Shown here: positions 1 through 5,532 of the stretch, in pieces
How the letters are laid out: each line of letters opens with the position of its first letter
Position numbering within the stretch: the first letter of the stretch is position 1
NCBI GenBank assembly: GCA_001785175.1
Contig: MFSY01000095.1
Location: 1-5,532, forward strand
DNA: 5,532 bases
From: Candidatus Muproteobacteria bacterium RIFCSPHIGHO2_01_FULL_65_16
GTDB taxonomy: Bacteria; Pseudomonadota; Gammaproteobacteria; Acidiferrobacterales; Sulfurifustaceae
Reading direction: 5' to 3'
Notes under the pieces: generated by a model
What the model saw: only the letters and a program-made list of their open reading frames with translations
What the model was told of the DNA's origin: nothing
Databases searched by the model: none
Program-made: the position numbers and the translations under genes

Positions 1-383
1 CCTATGCGGCCATGGCGGCCCTGATGCTGGCCCGGCACGGCGTGGTGTCCGGCGACGGCGCCGCCGCCCGCAAGCACCTGCAGTGGGTGCTGGATCACGC
101 CGCGGATACGCCGCTGGCGCACGCCGCGCGGCTGCGCCTGGCGCGGCTCCTGGCCGGCGAGGGCAAGCATGAGGCCGCCCTGGCCCAGCTCGATGTCAAG
201 GAGATGTCCGGCTTCGAGGCGGAGTACCTGGAGGCCAGGGGCGACGTGCTCACGGCGCTCGGGCGCGCGGGCGAGGCGCGCGCGGTGTACAGCGCCGCGC
301 TCAAGGCGGCCGAGAACAGGGCGCCCTACCGCCAGACGCTCGGCATGAAGCTCGACGACCTGGGCCAGGAAGCAACGCCATGA
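1..383 (+). CDS. yfgM: YfgM family TPR protein, C-terminal part (5' end outside window)
   Basis: The reading frame is open from the left edge (codons from position 3) to TGA at 381-383, so about 126 C-terminal residues are visible. The start codon, the expected N-terminal membrane anchor and the first TPR units lie upstream of the window. The visible part is Ala/Leu-rich helical repeat sequence. It aligns by eye with the C-terminus of E. coli YfgM: the opening YAAMAALMLA, then RLRLARLL, the LEARGDVL helix followed by ALGRAGEARAVY, and the ending MKLDDL. In E. coli, YfgM is an inner-membrane protein with a periplasmic TPR domain that associates with PpiD and the SecYEG translocon and takes part in trafficking of envelope proteins. 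The ATGA overlap with bamB suggests translational coupling in one operon. The ATG at 12 is an internal methionine, not the start. Confidence 0.9.
   Translation, partial: YAAMAALMLARHGVVSGDGAAARKHLQWVLDHAADTPLAHAARLRLARLLAGEGKHEAALAQLDVKEMSGFEAEYLEARGDVLTALGRAGEARAVYSAALKAAENRAPYRQTLGMKLDDLGQEATP
367..372 (+). promoter_or_regulatory. Ribosome binding site of bamB
   Basis: AGGAAG lies 7 bases before the ATG at 380. It sits inside the last codons of yfgM and supports the ATG that overlaps the yfgM stop as the true bamB start. Confidence 0.7.
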
Positions 384-1531
384 AACATGTCGCGCCGTTG
401 TTGGTCGCGGCCCTGGTTCTGGCCGGATGCGCCTCCGACAGCCGGATCGAGCGCGCGGCGCCGACGCCGCTCGCGGAGTTCAAGGTCGAGGCCGAGGTCA
501 AGGAGCTGTGGCGCACGCACATCGGCTTTTGGGGCGACGCGAGCTATCTCCGGCTGGTTCCAGTCCTGGACGGCGACACTGTCTACGCCGCGGATGCGCG
601 CGGCCGCGTCGGAGCGTTCACGGCCGACAGCGGTCGGCGTCTGTGGAAGACCAGGCTCAAGCTCGATGTCACCGGCGCGACCGGCGTCGGCGCGGATCTG
701 GTCGTCGTCGGCACGGAAAAAGGCGATGTCATCGCCCTGGACAAGGCCACGGGAAACGAGGCCTGGCGCGCGCGTGTGTCGAGCGAGGTCCTCGCCCCAC
801 CGACGGCGCAGGCCGGTGTGGTCGTGGTCCAGACCGTTGACGGCAAGGTCTTCGGGCTCTCGGCCAAGGACGGCAAAAGGCTCTGGAGCCACAGCCGCGG
901 CGAGCCGGGGCTGTCCCTGCGCGGCACGAGCGCGCCGCTCATCGTCGGCGAACACGTGCTGACCGGCTTCGCCAGCGGCAAGATCGCGGTGTTGCAGCTG
1001 CGGGACGGGCGGCTGCTCTGGGAATTGCCCGTGGCCCAGCCGCGCGGGCGCAACGAGATCGAGCGTCTGGTGGATGTTGACGCGGCGCCGCTGGTGACGC
1101 CGGACATGTTGTTCGCCGCCAGCTACCAGGGCAAGGTCATCGCCGTCAATGTCGGCACCGGCCGCATCGTCTGGTCCAGGGATGTGTCAACATACAACGG
1201 CATGGACATGGACCGGAATAACATCTATCTGAGCGACGAGCACGGCCAGGTGCTGGCGTTGGATCGGCGCAGCGGCGCGAGCGTGTGGCGGCAGGAGAAG
1301 CTGCGCGCGCGCATGCTGAGCGCGCCGACGGTCGTGGGCGGTTACGTCGCCGTCGGCGATTTCGAGGGCTACGTGCATTGGCTGGCCGCGGACGACGGCC
1401 GCTTTGTCGCGCGCAGCAAGGTCTCCGACGCCCCGATCCTGGCCAAGGCCGTGGCCGGCGGCGCGGGCGCGCTCTACGTCGCCGGCCAGGACGGCGTCCT
1501 TTCGGCCCTGCGCATAGGGGCTAATTTCTAA
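380..1531 (+). CDS. bamB: Outer membrane protein assembly factor BamB (lipoprotein)
   Basis: BamB is the beta-propeller lipoprotein of the BAM complex. It binds BamA on the periplasmic face of the outer membrane and helps fold and insert beta-barrel proteins. The 383-residue product is close to the E. coli length. It starts with a lipoprotein signal: Lys2, a hydrophobic stretch and the lipobox LAGC, with the lipidated Cys at residue 17. Ala follows that Cys, so nothing retains the protein in the inner membrane and outer-membrane targeting is expected. The mature part is a run of PQQ-like propeller repeats, seen as recurring VYAADARGRVGAF, VIALDKATGNEAW, VFGLSAKDGKRLW, VIAVNVGTGRIVW and VLALDRRSGASVW, which fits the family's eight blades. 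The ERLVDVD segment (about residues 228-234) and the FEGYVHWL...DGRFVA stretch near the C-terminus match E. coli BamB closely by eye. The start overlaps the yfgM stop and has a good ribosome binding site. Confidence 0.96.
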   Translation: MKHVAPLLVAALVLAGCASDSRIERAAPTPLAEFKVEAEVKELWRTHIGFWGDASYLRLVPVLDGDTVYAADARGRVGAFTADSGRRLWKTRLKLDVTGATGVGADLVVVGTEKGDVIALDKATGNEAWRARVSSEVLAPPTAQAGVVVVQTVDGKVFGLSAKDGKRLWSHSRGEPGLSLRGTSAPLIVGEHVLTGFASGKIAVLQLRDGRLLWELPVAQPRGRNEIERLVDVDAAPLVTPDMLFAASYQGKVIAVNVGTGRIVWSRDVSTYNGMDMDRNNIYLSDEHGQVLALDRRSGASVWRQEKLRARMLSAPTVVGGYVAVGDFEGYVHWLAADDGRFVARSKVSDAPILAKAVAGGAGALYVAGQDGVLSALRIGANF

Positions 1532-1613
1532 ACCGCCAGGACGCCGGGAACGCCAGGCTTACTGAGATTTAGCCGATATCTTTATCGGCGTTCTCGGCGT
1601 TCTCGGCGGTCCA
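1532..1613. repeat. Imperfect inverted repeat of iterated GC-rich units between bamB and der
   Basis: The left arm (1532-1556) carries three CGCC-containing units spaced 8 and 9 bases apart. The right arm (1587-1613) carries two exact GGCGTTCTC units and a diverged third, spaced 9 bases apart. The arms are largely complementary, with a one-base bulge explained by the 8/9 spacing. The centre holds a second, perfect hairpin: GCCGATA (1572-1578), loop TCTT, TATCGGC (1583-1589), which overlaps the start of the right arm. The left arm begins directly after the bamB stop. No T-run follows on the plus strand, so it is not a standard intrinsic terminator. It could be a dispersed palindromic element, or a structure that stabilises the bamB mRNA end or attenuates read-through into der. 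Confidence 0.6.
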
Positions 1614-1644
1614 GGCTCATACTGCGCGACCCGATATCCAGTCT

Positions 1645-3009
1645 ATGAAACCCGTTGTTGTCCTCATCGGCCGGCCCAATGTGGGAAAGTCCACGCTCTT
1701 CAATCGCCTGACACGCAGCCGCGCGGCGCTGGTGGCCGACGAGCCGGGCCTCACGCGCGACCGGCAATATGGCGACGGGAGGGTGGGCGATCGCCCCTAC
1801 CTGGTTGTTGACACCGGCGGCGTCACCACGGGCCTCGGTCCGGCCGGACGCGCCGACGTGTTCACCGCCGTACTGACCGCGCAGACGCGCCAGGCCCTGG
1901 CCGAGGCCGACGCCGTGGTGTTGCTGGTGGACGGGCGCGAAGGGTTGACCCCGCTCGACCGGCAGATCGCCGACGACCTCAGGCGCATGGGAAAGCCGAT
2001 GGCGGTCGCCGTTAATAAGACCGAGGGCGTGGATCCGGCGACGGCGGTTGCGGAATTCCACGCGCTCGGCCTCGGTGAACCGACGGCCATTTCCTCCGCG
2101 CGCGGCGACGGCGTGCAACTGCTCATGGAGCGCGTGCTCGCGCCACTTCCGGTGGTCATCCCGGAAGAGGCGCCGGCCGGGTTGCCGCGGATCGCCGTGA
2201 TCGGCCGGCCCAACGCGGGCAAGTCCACCCTGGTCAACGCGCTTTTGGGGGAAGAGCGCGTGGTGGTTTCGGACCAGCCCGGAACCACGCGCGACAGTAT
2301 CCACGTTCCGCTCGAACGCGGGGGGAAAAGCTATATCCTGATTGATACGGCGGGCGTGCGTCGCCGCGGCCGCGTCGCGAGCACGCTCGAGAAATACTCC
2401 GTGATAAAAACACTGCAAGCCATTGACGAGGCCGACGTGGCCATCCTGGTACTGGACGTCCTGGCGGGGGTGGCCGAGCAGGATGCCGCGCTCGCAGGTT
2501 ATGTGGCCAAGTGCGGCCGTGGCATTATCGTGGCCGGCAACAAATGGGACGCGATTGACGCGGCGCAGCGCCGGATGGTCAAGCACGAGCTGCAACGCAA
2601 GCTGCCGTTTCTGGAATACGCCCCGATCCATTATATTTCCGCGCTGCACGGCAGCGGTGTCGGGGCGCTGTTCGGATCGGTGGACGCGGTCCATGCGGCG
2701 ACCAATAAAACGATAGCGACCTCCAAATTGAACCAGGTTCTGCGCGCCGCCGTGGCGGCCACTCCGCCGCCGGTGGTCCGGGGGCGGCGCATACGGCTCA
2801 AGTTCGCTCATCAGGCGGGGAAGCGCCCGCCCCTGATCCTGGTCCACGGCACCCAGGTCGGGCGCGTGCCGGAATCGTACCGGCGCTATCTTGCGGGCGT
2901 CTTTCGCAAGGCGTTTGGTCTGGTCGGGACGCCGGTGCGGGTTGAATTCCGCCAGGGTAAAAATCCGTACGCACCCGGGGCCGGCAGGCGCGCGGCACAG
3001 GCGCAATGA
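1645..3009 (+). CDS. der: Ribosome-associated GTPase Der (EngA)
   Basis: Der is an essential GTPase with two tandem G domains and a C-terminal KH-like domain. It binds the maturing 50S subunit in the cytoplasm. G domain 1 shows GRPNVGKST (residues 9-17), TRD (37-39), DTGG (56-59) and NKTE (124-127). G domain 2 shows GRPNAGKST (187-195), TTRD (214-217), DTAG (234-237) and NKWD (299-302). The KH-like domain (from about residue 350) ends with the typical [16 protein letters not shown]. The length of 454 residues is somewhat shorter than E. coli Der (490), mainly through a short linker between the G domains. The fourth base-recognition residue of G domain 1 is Glu, not Asp, a variant I recall from other proteobacterial Der proteins. 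ATG 1645 is chosen because the family's [17 protein letters not shown]-terminus begins there and no in-frame start lies just upstream; no clear Shine-Dalgarno precedes it. It lies 113 bases after bamB on the same strand, the order known from E. coli. Confidence 0.97.
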   Translation: MKPVVVLIGRPNVGKSTLFNRLTRSRAALVADEPGLTRDRQYGDGRVGDRPYLVVDTGGVTTGLGPAGRADVFTAVLTAQTRQALAEADAVVLLVDGREGLTPLDRQIADDLRRMGKPMAVAVNKTEGVDPATAVAEFHALGLGEPTAISSARGDGVQLLMERVLAPLPVVIPEEAPAGLPRIAVIGRPNAGKSTLVNALLGEERVVVSDQPGTTRDSIHVPLERGGKSYILIDTAGVRRRGRVASTLEKYSVIKTLQAIDEADVAILVLDVLAGVAEQDAALAGYVAKCGRGIIVAGNKWDAIDAAQRRMVKHELQRKLPFLEYAPIHYISALHGSGVGALFGSVDAVHAATNKTIATSKLNQVLRAAVAATPPPVVRGRRIRLKFAHQAGKRPPLILVHGTQVGRVPESYRRYLAGVFRKAFGLVGTPVRVEFRQGKNPYAPGAGRRAAQAQ

Positions 3010-3011
3010 GC

Positions 3012-3038
3012 TATCTTGTACATGAGGAATATCTTGTA
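3012..3038. repeat. 9-bp direct repeat TATCTTGTA
   Basis: Two exact copies lie at 3012-3020 and 3030-3038, 18 bases apart start to start, immediately after the der stop in AT-rich non-coding DNA. The role is unknown. A regulator half-site pair or chance in AT-rich sequence are both possible. Confidence 0.35.
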
Positions 3039-3089
3039 ATCATTTGAAATCCAATATAAAAGATTATTAGTCTATCTCAAATATACTTT

Positions 3090-3174
3090 AACCGCGGATG
3101 AACGCAGATATACGAAGAGTTCATGCATGAATTCGCGTTTATCTCTTCATTGAAATCTGCGTTCATCTGCGTTT
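3090..3174. repeat. Long imperfect hairpin with GATGAACGCAGAT-type arms
   Basis: Positions 3093-3109 and 3155-3171 are complementary over 17 bases with one mismatch, which would be a G-U pair in RNA; the inner 13 bases are perfect. Inside this is a second stem, GAAGAG (3114-3119) with CTCTTC (3143-3148). Inside that is a perfect 12-bp palindrome TTCATGCATGAA (3120-3131). The right arm is itself iterated, with TCTGCGTT at 3156 and 3166. Sequences of the form 'aacgcagatgaacgcag' recur as intergenic palindromes in many bacterial genomes, from general recollection, so a dispersed non-autonomous element is the likeliest reading. No T-run follows, so a standard terminator is not supported. Confidence 0.6.
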
Positions 3175-3199
3175 TGGATGTTTTTGAAATAACTTCTAG

Positions 3200-3209
3200 T
3201 GTGCGCACA
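3200..3209. promoter_or_regulatory. Perfect 10-bp palindrome TGTGCGCACA, possible operator
   Basis: The palindrome ends 28 bases before the candidate -10 hexamer at 3238, just upstream of where the -35 region would lie. That placement would suit a dimeric regulator. No specific regulator is recognised, and a 10-bp palindrome alone is weak evidence. Confidence 0.25.
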
Positions 3210-3237
3210 AGACCAACCGATCGTTTTGATTCCCGAC

Positions 3238-3243
3238 TATAAT
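3238..3243 (+). promoter_or_regulatory. Candidate -10 element of the kinase gene promoter
   Basis: A perfect sigma-70 TATAAT hexamer lies 70 bases upstream of the GTG start, in the non-coding gap. No good -35 hexamer is found at 16-18 bases upstream, and no extended -10 TG is present, so the promoter may be weak or need an activator. Transcription would start near 3250, giving a leader of about 64 bases. A perfect palindrome CGCTGCAGCG (3254-3263) lies just downstream of that point and could be an operator or a small leader hairpin. Confidence 0.45.
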
Positions 3244-3313
3244 CGTTCACACCCGCTGCAGCGTGCAAACAAACAAGTTGTGATCCGCAATCAGAAAAGC
3301 AAGAGAGTGGGGC

Positions 3314-5413
3314 GTGACCGCTTACCATAAAAACGCCCTGCCGGCCGGGTATCAACTCGCGGAGTACACCCTGGAGTCGGTGCTCGGCTACGGCGGCTTC
3401 GGCATCACCTATCTCGCGCACGACACCGCCCTCGGCGCGCAGGTCGCCGTCAAGGAATATCTGCCGCAAGAGATCTCCACGCGCGACGCGAAAACCGGCG
3501 CCGTCATGCCATCGTCCACGCAGAACGCGATCCGTGACTATAGCTGGGGCCTGAAGAACTTCGTCGCCGAGGCGCGCTCGCTGGCGCGTTTCAAGCACGC
3601 CAACATCGTGCGCGTGCTCCGGTTCCTCGAGGCCAACGGCACGGCCTACATGGTGATGGAGTACGAGAAGGGAACGAGCCTGGCCGGGCATCTCAAGCGA
3701 CATGGGCCGAAACTCGACGAGCAGGCGCTGCTGCGCGTATTCATCCCGATCCTCAACGGCCTGCGCGCGGTGCACGATGCCGGCATGCTGCACCTCGACA
3801 TCAAGCCGGAGAATATTTATTTGCGCGGCGACGGCAGCCCGATGCTGATTGACTTCGGGAGCGCGCGCCAGGCGATCGCCGCCGCCGGCCATCAGATAGT
3901 GGCGCTCACCTACGGCTACGCCCCGATCGAGCAGTATCCGGACAAGGGCAAGCCGGGCCCGTGGACCGACGTCTACTCCATCGGCGCGGCCATGTATCGC
4001 TGCATCACCGGCAACCGCCCGGACGACGCGCTCGAACGCTACCGCGCCGTGCTCAAGTATCAGACGGATCCCCTGATTCCGGCGGCCAAGGCCGGGGCGA
4101 AACGCTATCAGCAGAATCTGCTGGAGTGCGTTGACTGGGCGATGCAGCTCCATCCCCAGGAACGGCCGCAGTCGGCGCGCGAACTGCAGGACGCATTGAT
4201 GGGGAAGATCCGGCGCGCGCAGCAGAAACAAGCGCCGGTGATGCAGCCGTTCGCGCGCCCCGCGACGGCGCGACCGGAGCCGTTCAGGACCGCGGCCCCG
4301 CCGCGGCGGCGCAAGGCCCGGTCGTGGGCGGCGCCGGCCCTGATCCTGGCGGCGCTGATCGCGGCGGCAGCCGTCTTTCGCCCCGAAGTGTTGAAGTGGT
4401 GGCCGGTAACGGACATGCCGCAGACCACGCCACGCCCGCAGGAACAGCAGCCGGCCGAAAGCCCGCGCGAGCAGCAGGCCGCGCCGGCGCGCAGGCCGGG
4501 CGTAAGGCGCGGCGGCGAGCGGAGCGAGCAGACGCCGCCGTCGGTTCTGGCGCGCACACTGAACGGCCACAGCGACTGGGTGCAGGCGCTGGCTTTTTTT
4601 CCGGGCGAGAAAAGACTGGCCAGCGGCGGCAACGACAAGGTCGTGCGCCTGTGGGATACGTCATCGGGCGCGGCGCTCGGGACGCCGCGGCGGCACGGTT
4701 ACGCCGTCAACGCCGTTGCGGTTTCCCCTGACGGCCGCTGGCTGGCCTCGGCCGGAATTGACGGCGCCGTGCGTCTGTGGGATGCGCTCGGCAAAGGGCG
4801 CCAGACGATGCAGGGATACGGTTACTCCATTTTTTCCGTGGCGTTCGCGCCGGATGGCAGGACCCTGGCCGCCGGCGGCAAGGACCGGGCCGTATTCCTC
4901 TGGGACGTTGAGACGGGTCGGCGCCGCCACGCCCTCGAGGGGCATAAGAGCGAAGTGTACGCGGTGGTTTTTTCCCCCGACGGCAGATACCTGGCGAGCG
5001 CGGGCGCGGATCGGGTCATCCGGCTGTGGAATGTCGCGACCGGGCAGGAAGCGGCCGCGCTCACCGGGCACAAGGATGAAATCATGGCGCTCGCCTTCGC
5101 GCCCGACGGCCGTTATCTCGCCTCCGGCGGCGTGGGCCAGATGATAAGAATATGGGACGTCAGGGAAGGCGCCCTGGCGCGGACACTACCGGATGCCGGT
5201 GCTCCGGCGCTGTCGCTGGCTTATTCGCCGGACGGCCGCTGGCTCGCGGCCGGAACCGCCGGGAAGACAATTTTGATTTTTGACGCCGTGGAAGGACGAC
5301 TGGCCCAGGTCCTGAGCGGCCATCGCGACCAGGTGCAGGCCGTGGCGTTTTCACCGTCCGGGGGCCTGCTCGCCTCGGCCAGCCGCGACGGCAGCGTTAA
5401 GCTCTGGAAGTAA
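3314..5413 (+). CDS. Transmembrane Ser/Thr protein kinase with C-terminal WD40 propeller
   Basis: This 699-residue protein has four parts. Residues about 18-300 form a eukaryotic-type Ser/Thr kinase: glycine loop GYGGFG (25-30), ATP-binding Lys47, helix-C Glu86, catalytic loop HLDIKPEN (160-167) with Asp162 and Asn167, DFG at 180-182 and APIE (203-206) in place of APE. The key catalytic residues are present, so it should be active. HLD replaces HRD. Residues 338-355 form a single hydrophobic segment behind an RRRKAR cluster, which predicts a cytoplasmic kinase and a periplasmic C-terminus. Residues 356-410 are a Pro/Gln/Arg-rich linker. Residues 411-699 form seven WD40 repeats of about 42 residues with recurring SPDGR and LWD motifs, a complete propeller ending at the stop. 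GTG 3314 is chosen because an in-frame TGA lies at 3281-3283 with no other usual start between; the purine-rich AGAGAG before it is a modest ribosome site. The substrate is unknown. The gene is separated from der by 304 bases and likely has its own promoter. Base composition resembles its neighbours. Confidence 0.92.
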   Translation: MTAYHKNALPAGYQLAEYTLESVLGYGGFGITYLAHDTALGAQVAVKEYLPQEISTRDAKTGAVMPSSTQNAIRDYSWGLKNFVAEARSLARFKHANIVRVLRFLEANGTAYMVMEYEKGTSLAGHLKRHGPKLDEQALLRVFIPILNGLRAVHDAGMLHLDIKPENIYLRGDGSPMLIDFGSARQAIAAAGHQIVALTYGYAPIEQYPDKGKPGPWTDVYSIGAAMYRCITGNRPDDALERYRAVLKYQTDPLIPAAKAGAKRYQQNLLECVDWAMQLHPQERPQSARELQDALMGKIRRAQQKQAPVMQPFARPATARPEPFRTAAPPRRRKARSWAAPALILAALIAAAAVFRPEVLKWWPVTDMPQTTPRPQEQQPAESPREQQAAPARRPGVRRGGERSEQTPPSVLARTLNGHSDWVQALAFFPGEKRLASGGNDKVVRLWDTSSGAALGTPRRHGYAVNAVAVSPDGRWLASAGIDGAVRLWDALGKGRQTMQGYGYSIFSVAFAPDGRTLAAGGKDRAVFLWDVETGRRRHALEGHKSEVYAVVFSPDGRYLASAGADRVIRLWNVATGQEAAALTGHKDEIMALAFAPDGRYLASGGVGQMIRIWDVREGALARTLPDAGAPALSLAYSPDGRWLAAGTAGKTILIFDAVEGRLAQVLSGHRDQVQAVAFSPSGGLLASASRDGSVKLWK

Positions 5414-5425
5414 CTGTCGGGTCGA

Positions 5426-5442
5426 GCCGCCCTTCAGGCGGC
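5426..5442. terminator. Stem-loop just after the kinase gene, possible transcript end
   Basis: GCCGCC (5426-5431) and GGCGGC (5437-5442) form a perfect 6-bp GC stem with a CTTCA loop, starting 13 bases after the stop codon. The bases that follow, GTATTACTTG, are only mildly T-rich, so intrinsic termination is uncertain. It may instead be the left end of the repeat element that follows. Confidence 0.35.
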
Positions 5443-5451
5443 GTATTACTT

Positions 5452-5532
5452 GTGGGTGGCTGACCCACGGCAGGTGACTTTTCTTTGCGCGGCCAAAGAA
5501 AAGTCACCAAAAGAAAGGCCGCCCCGGATGGC
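5452..5532. repeat. Palindromic dispersed-type repeat with two stem-loops (runs off the right edge)
   Basis: GTGGGT (5452-5457) pairs with ACCCAC (5463-5468). Next, a perfect 15-bp inverted repeat with a 6-base loop runs from 5473-5487 (GGTGACTTTTCTTTG) to 5494-5508. It is followed by AAAAGAAAGGCCGCCCCGG. The core with its trailing AAAGAAAGG resembles a sequence that I recall recurring in many gammaproteobacterial genomes. That sequence is often annotated as part of small spurious proteins reading TFLCxAKEKSPKERPP, and the same reading is open here. The element is probably cut by the window edge. Confidence 0.6.

Noticed and set aside
326..955. 209-codon minus-strand frame and several plus-strand alternative frames over bamB
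   Set aside because: They overlap the well-supported bamB frame and show no family motifs or plausible ribosome sites.
1572..1589. Perfect GCCGATA/TATCGGC hairpin as a bamB terminator
   Set aside because: The stem is followed by GTTCTCGGCG and not a T-run, and it overlaps the larger inverted repeat; intrinsic termination is not supported.
1582..3006. 474-codon open frame on the minus strand opposite der
   Set aside because: It is the antisense of Der with His/Arg/Gly-rich low-information sequence and no recognisable motif; an artefact of GC-rich codon use.
3010..3313. Possible small gene or RNA in the 304-base gap after der
   Set aside because: No frame of useful length with a ribosome site and no tRNA or known RNA signature was seen; the repeats, palindromes and promoter-like hexamer account for what is visible.
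3077..4570. 497-codon open frame on the minus strand opposite the kinase gene
   Set aside because: It is antisense to a clearly conserved kinase, is Arg/Ala/Pro-rich with no domain, and starts inside the linker region. Long antisense frames are expected in GC-rich DNA.
5414..5532. Frame open from the kinase stop to the right edge, containing LWVADPRQVTFLCAAKEK
   Set aside because: The peptide comes from the palindromic repeat, and no clear start with a ribosome site is present. It is treated as repeat, not as a gene.

Overview
This window is GC-rich DNA whose gene content points to a gammaproteobacterium. The order yfgM (3' end) - bamB - der is the order found downstream of hisS in Escherichia coli and many other Gammaproteobacteria, and the three proteins read as ordinary full-strength members of their families. 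The genus cannot be fixed from the sequence. The high GC and the repeat at the right end would fit an environmental gammaproteobacterium.

Layout. Positions 1-383 hold the 3' end of yfgM, a TPR protein linked to envelope protein export and quality control. Its stop overlaps the bamB start as ATGA, so the two are probably translationally coupled. Positions 380-1531 encode BamB, the beta-propeller lipoprotein of the outer-membrane protein assembly (BAM) complex. A 113-base gap follows, holding an imperfect hairpin built from short iterated GC-rich units. Positions 1645-3009 encode Der (EngA), the double GTPase of 50S ribosome assembly.

The region then changes character. Positions 3010-3313 are clearly AT-richer and non-coding. 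They hold a 9-bp direct repeat, a long imperfect hairpin with arms of the 'GATGAACGCAGAT' type, two perfect 10-bp palindromes and a perfect TATAAT -10 hexamer. After this comes a 699-residue protein starting with GTG (3314-5413): an N-terminal Ser/Thr protein kinase domain, one membrane-spanning segment, a Pro/Gln/Arg-rich linker and a C-terminal seven-bladed WD40 propeller. Its predicted topology is kinase in the cytoplasm and propeller in the periplasm. Positions 5414-5532 hold three closely spaced stem-loops, the last with perfect 15-bp arms, resembling a dispersed repeat seen in many gammaproteobacterial genomes.

The left two-thirds is conserved housekeeping sequence (envelope biogenesis and ribosome assembly). 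The kinase-WD40 gene looks like an accessory addition beside it, with its own promoter region and dispersed-type repeats on both sides. It is the least ordinary element here. No RNA gene, CRISPR array, transposase or integrase was seen.
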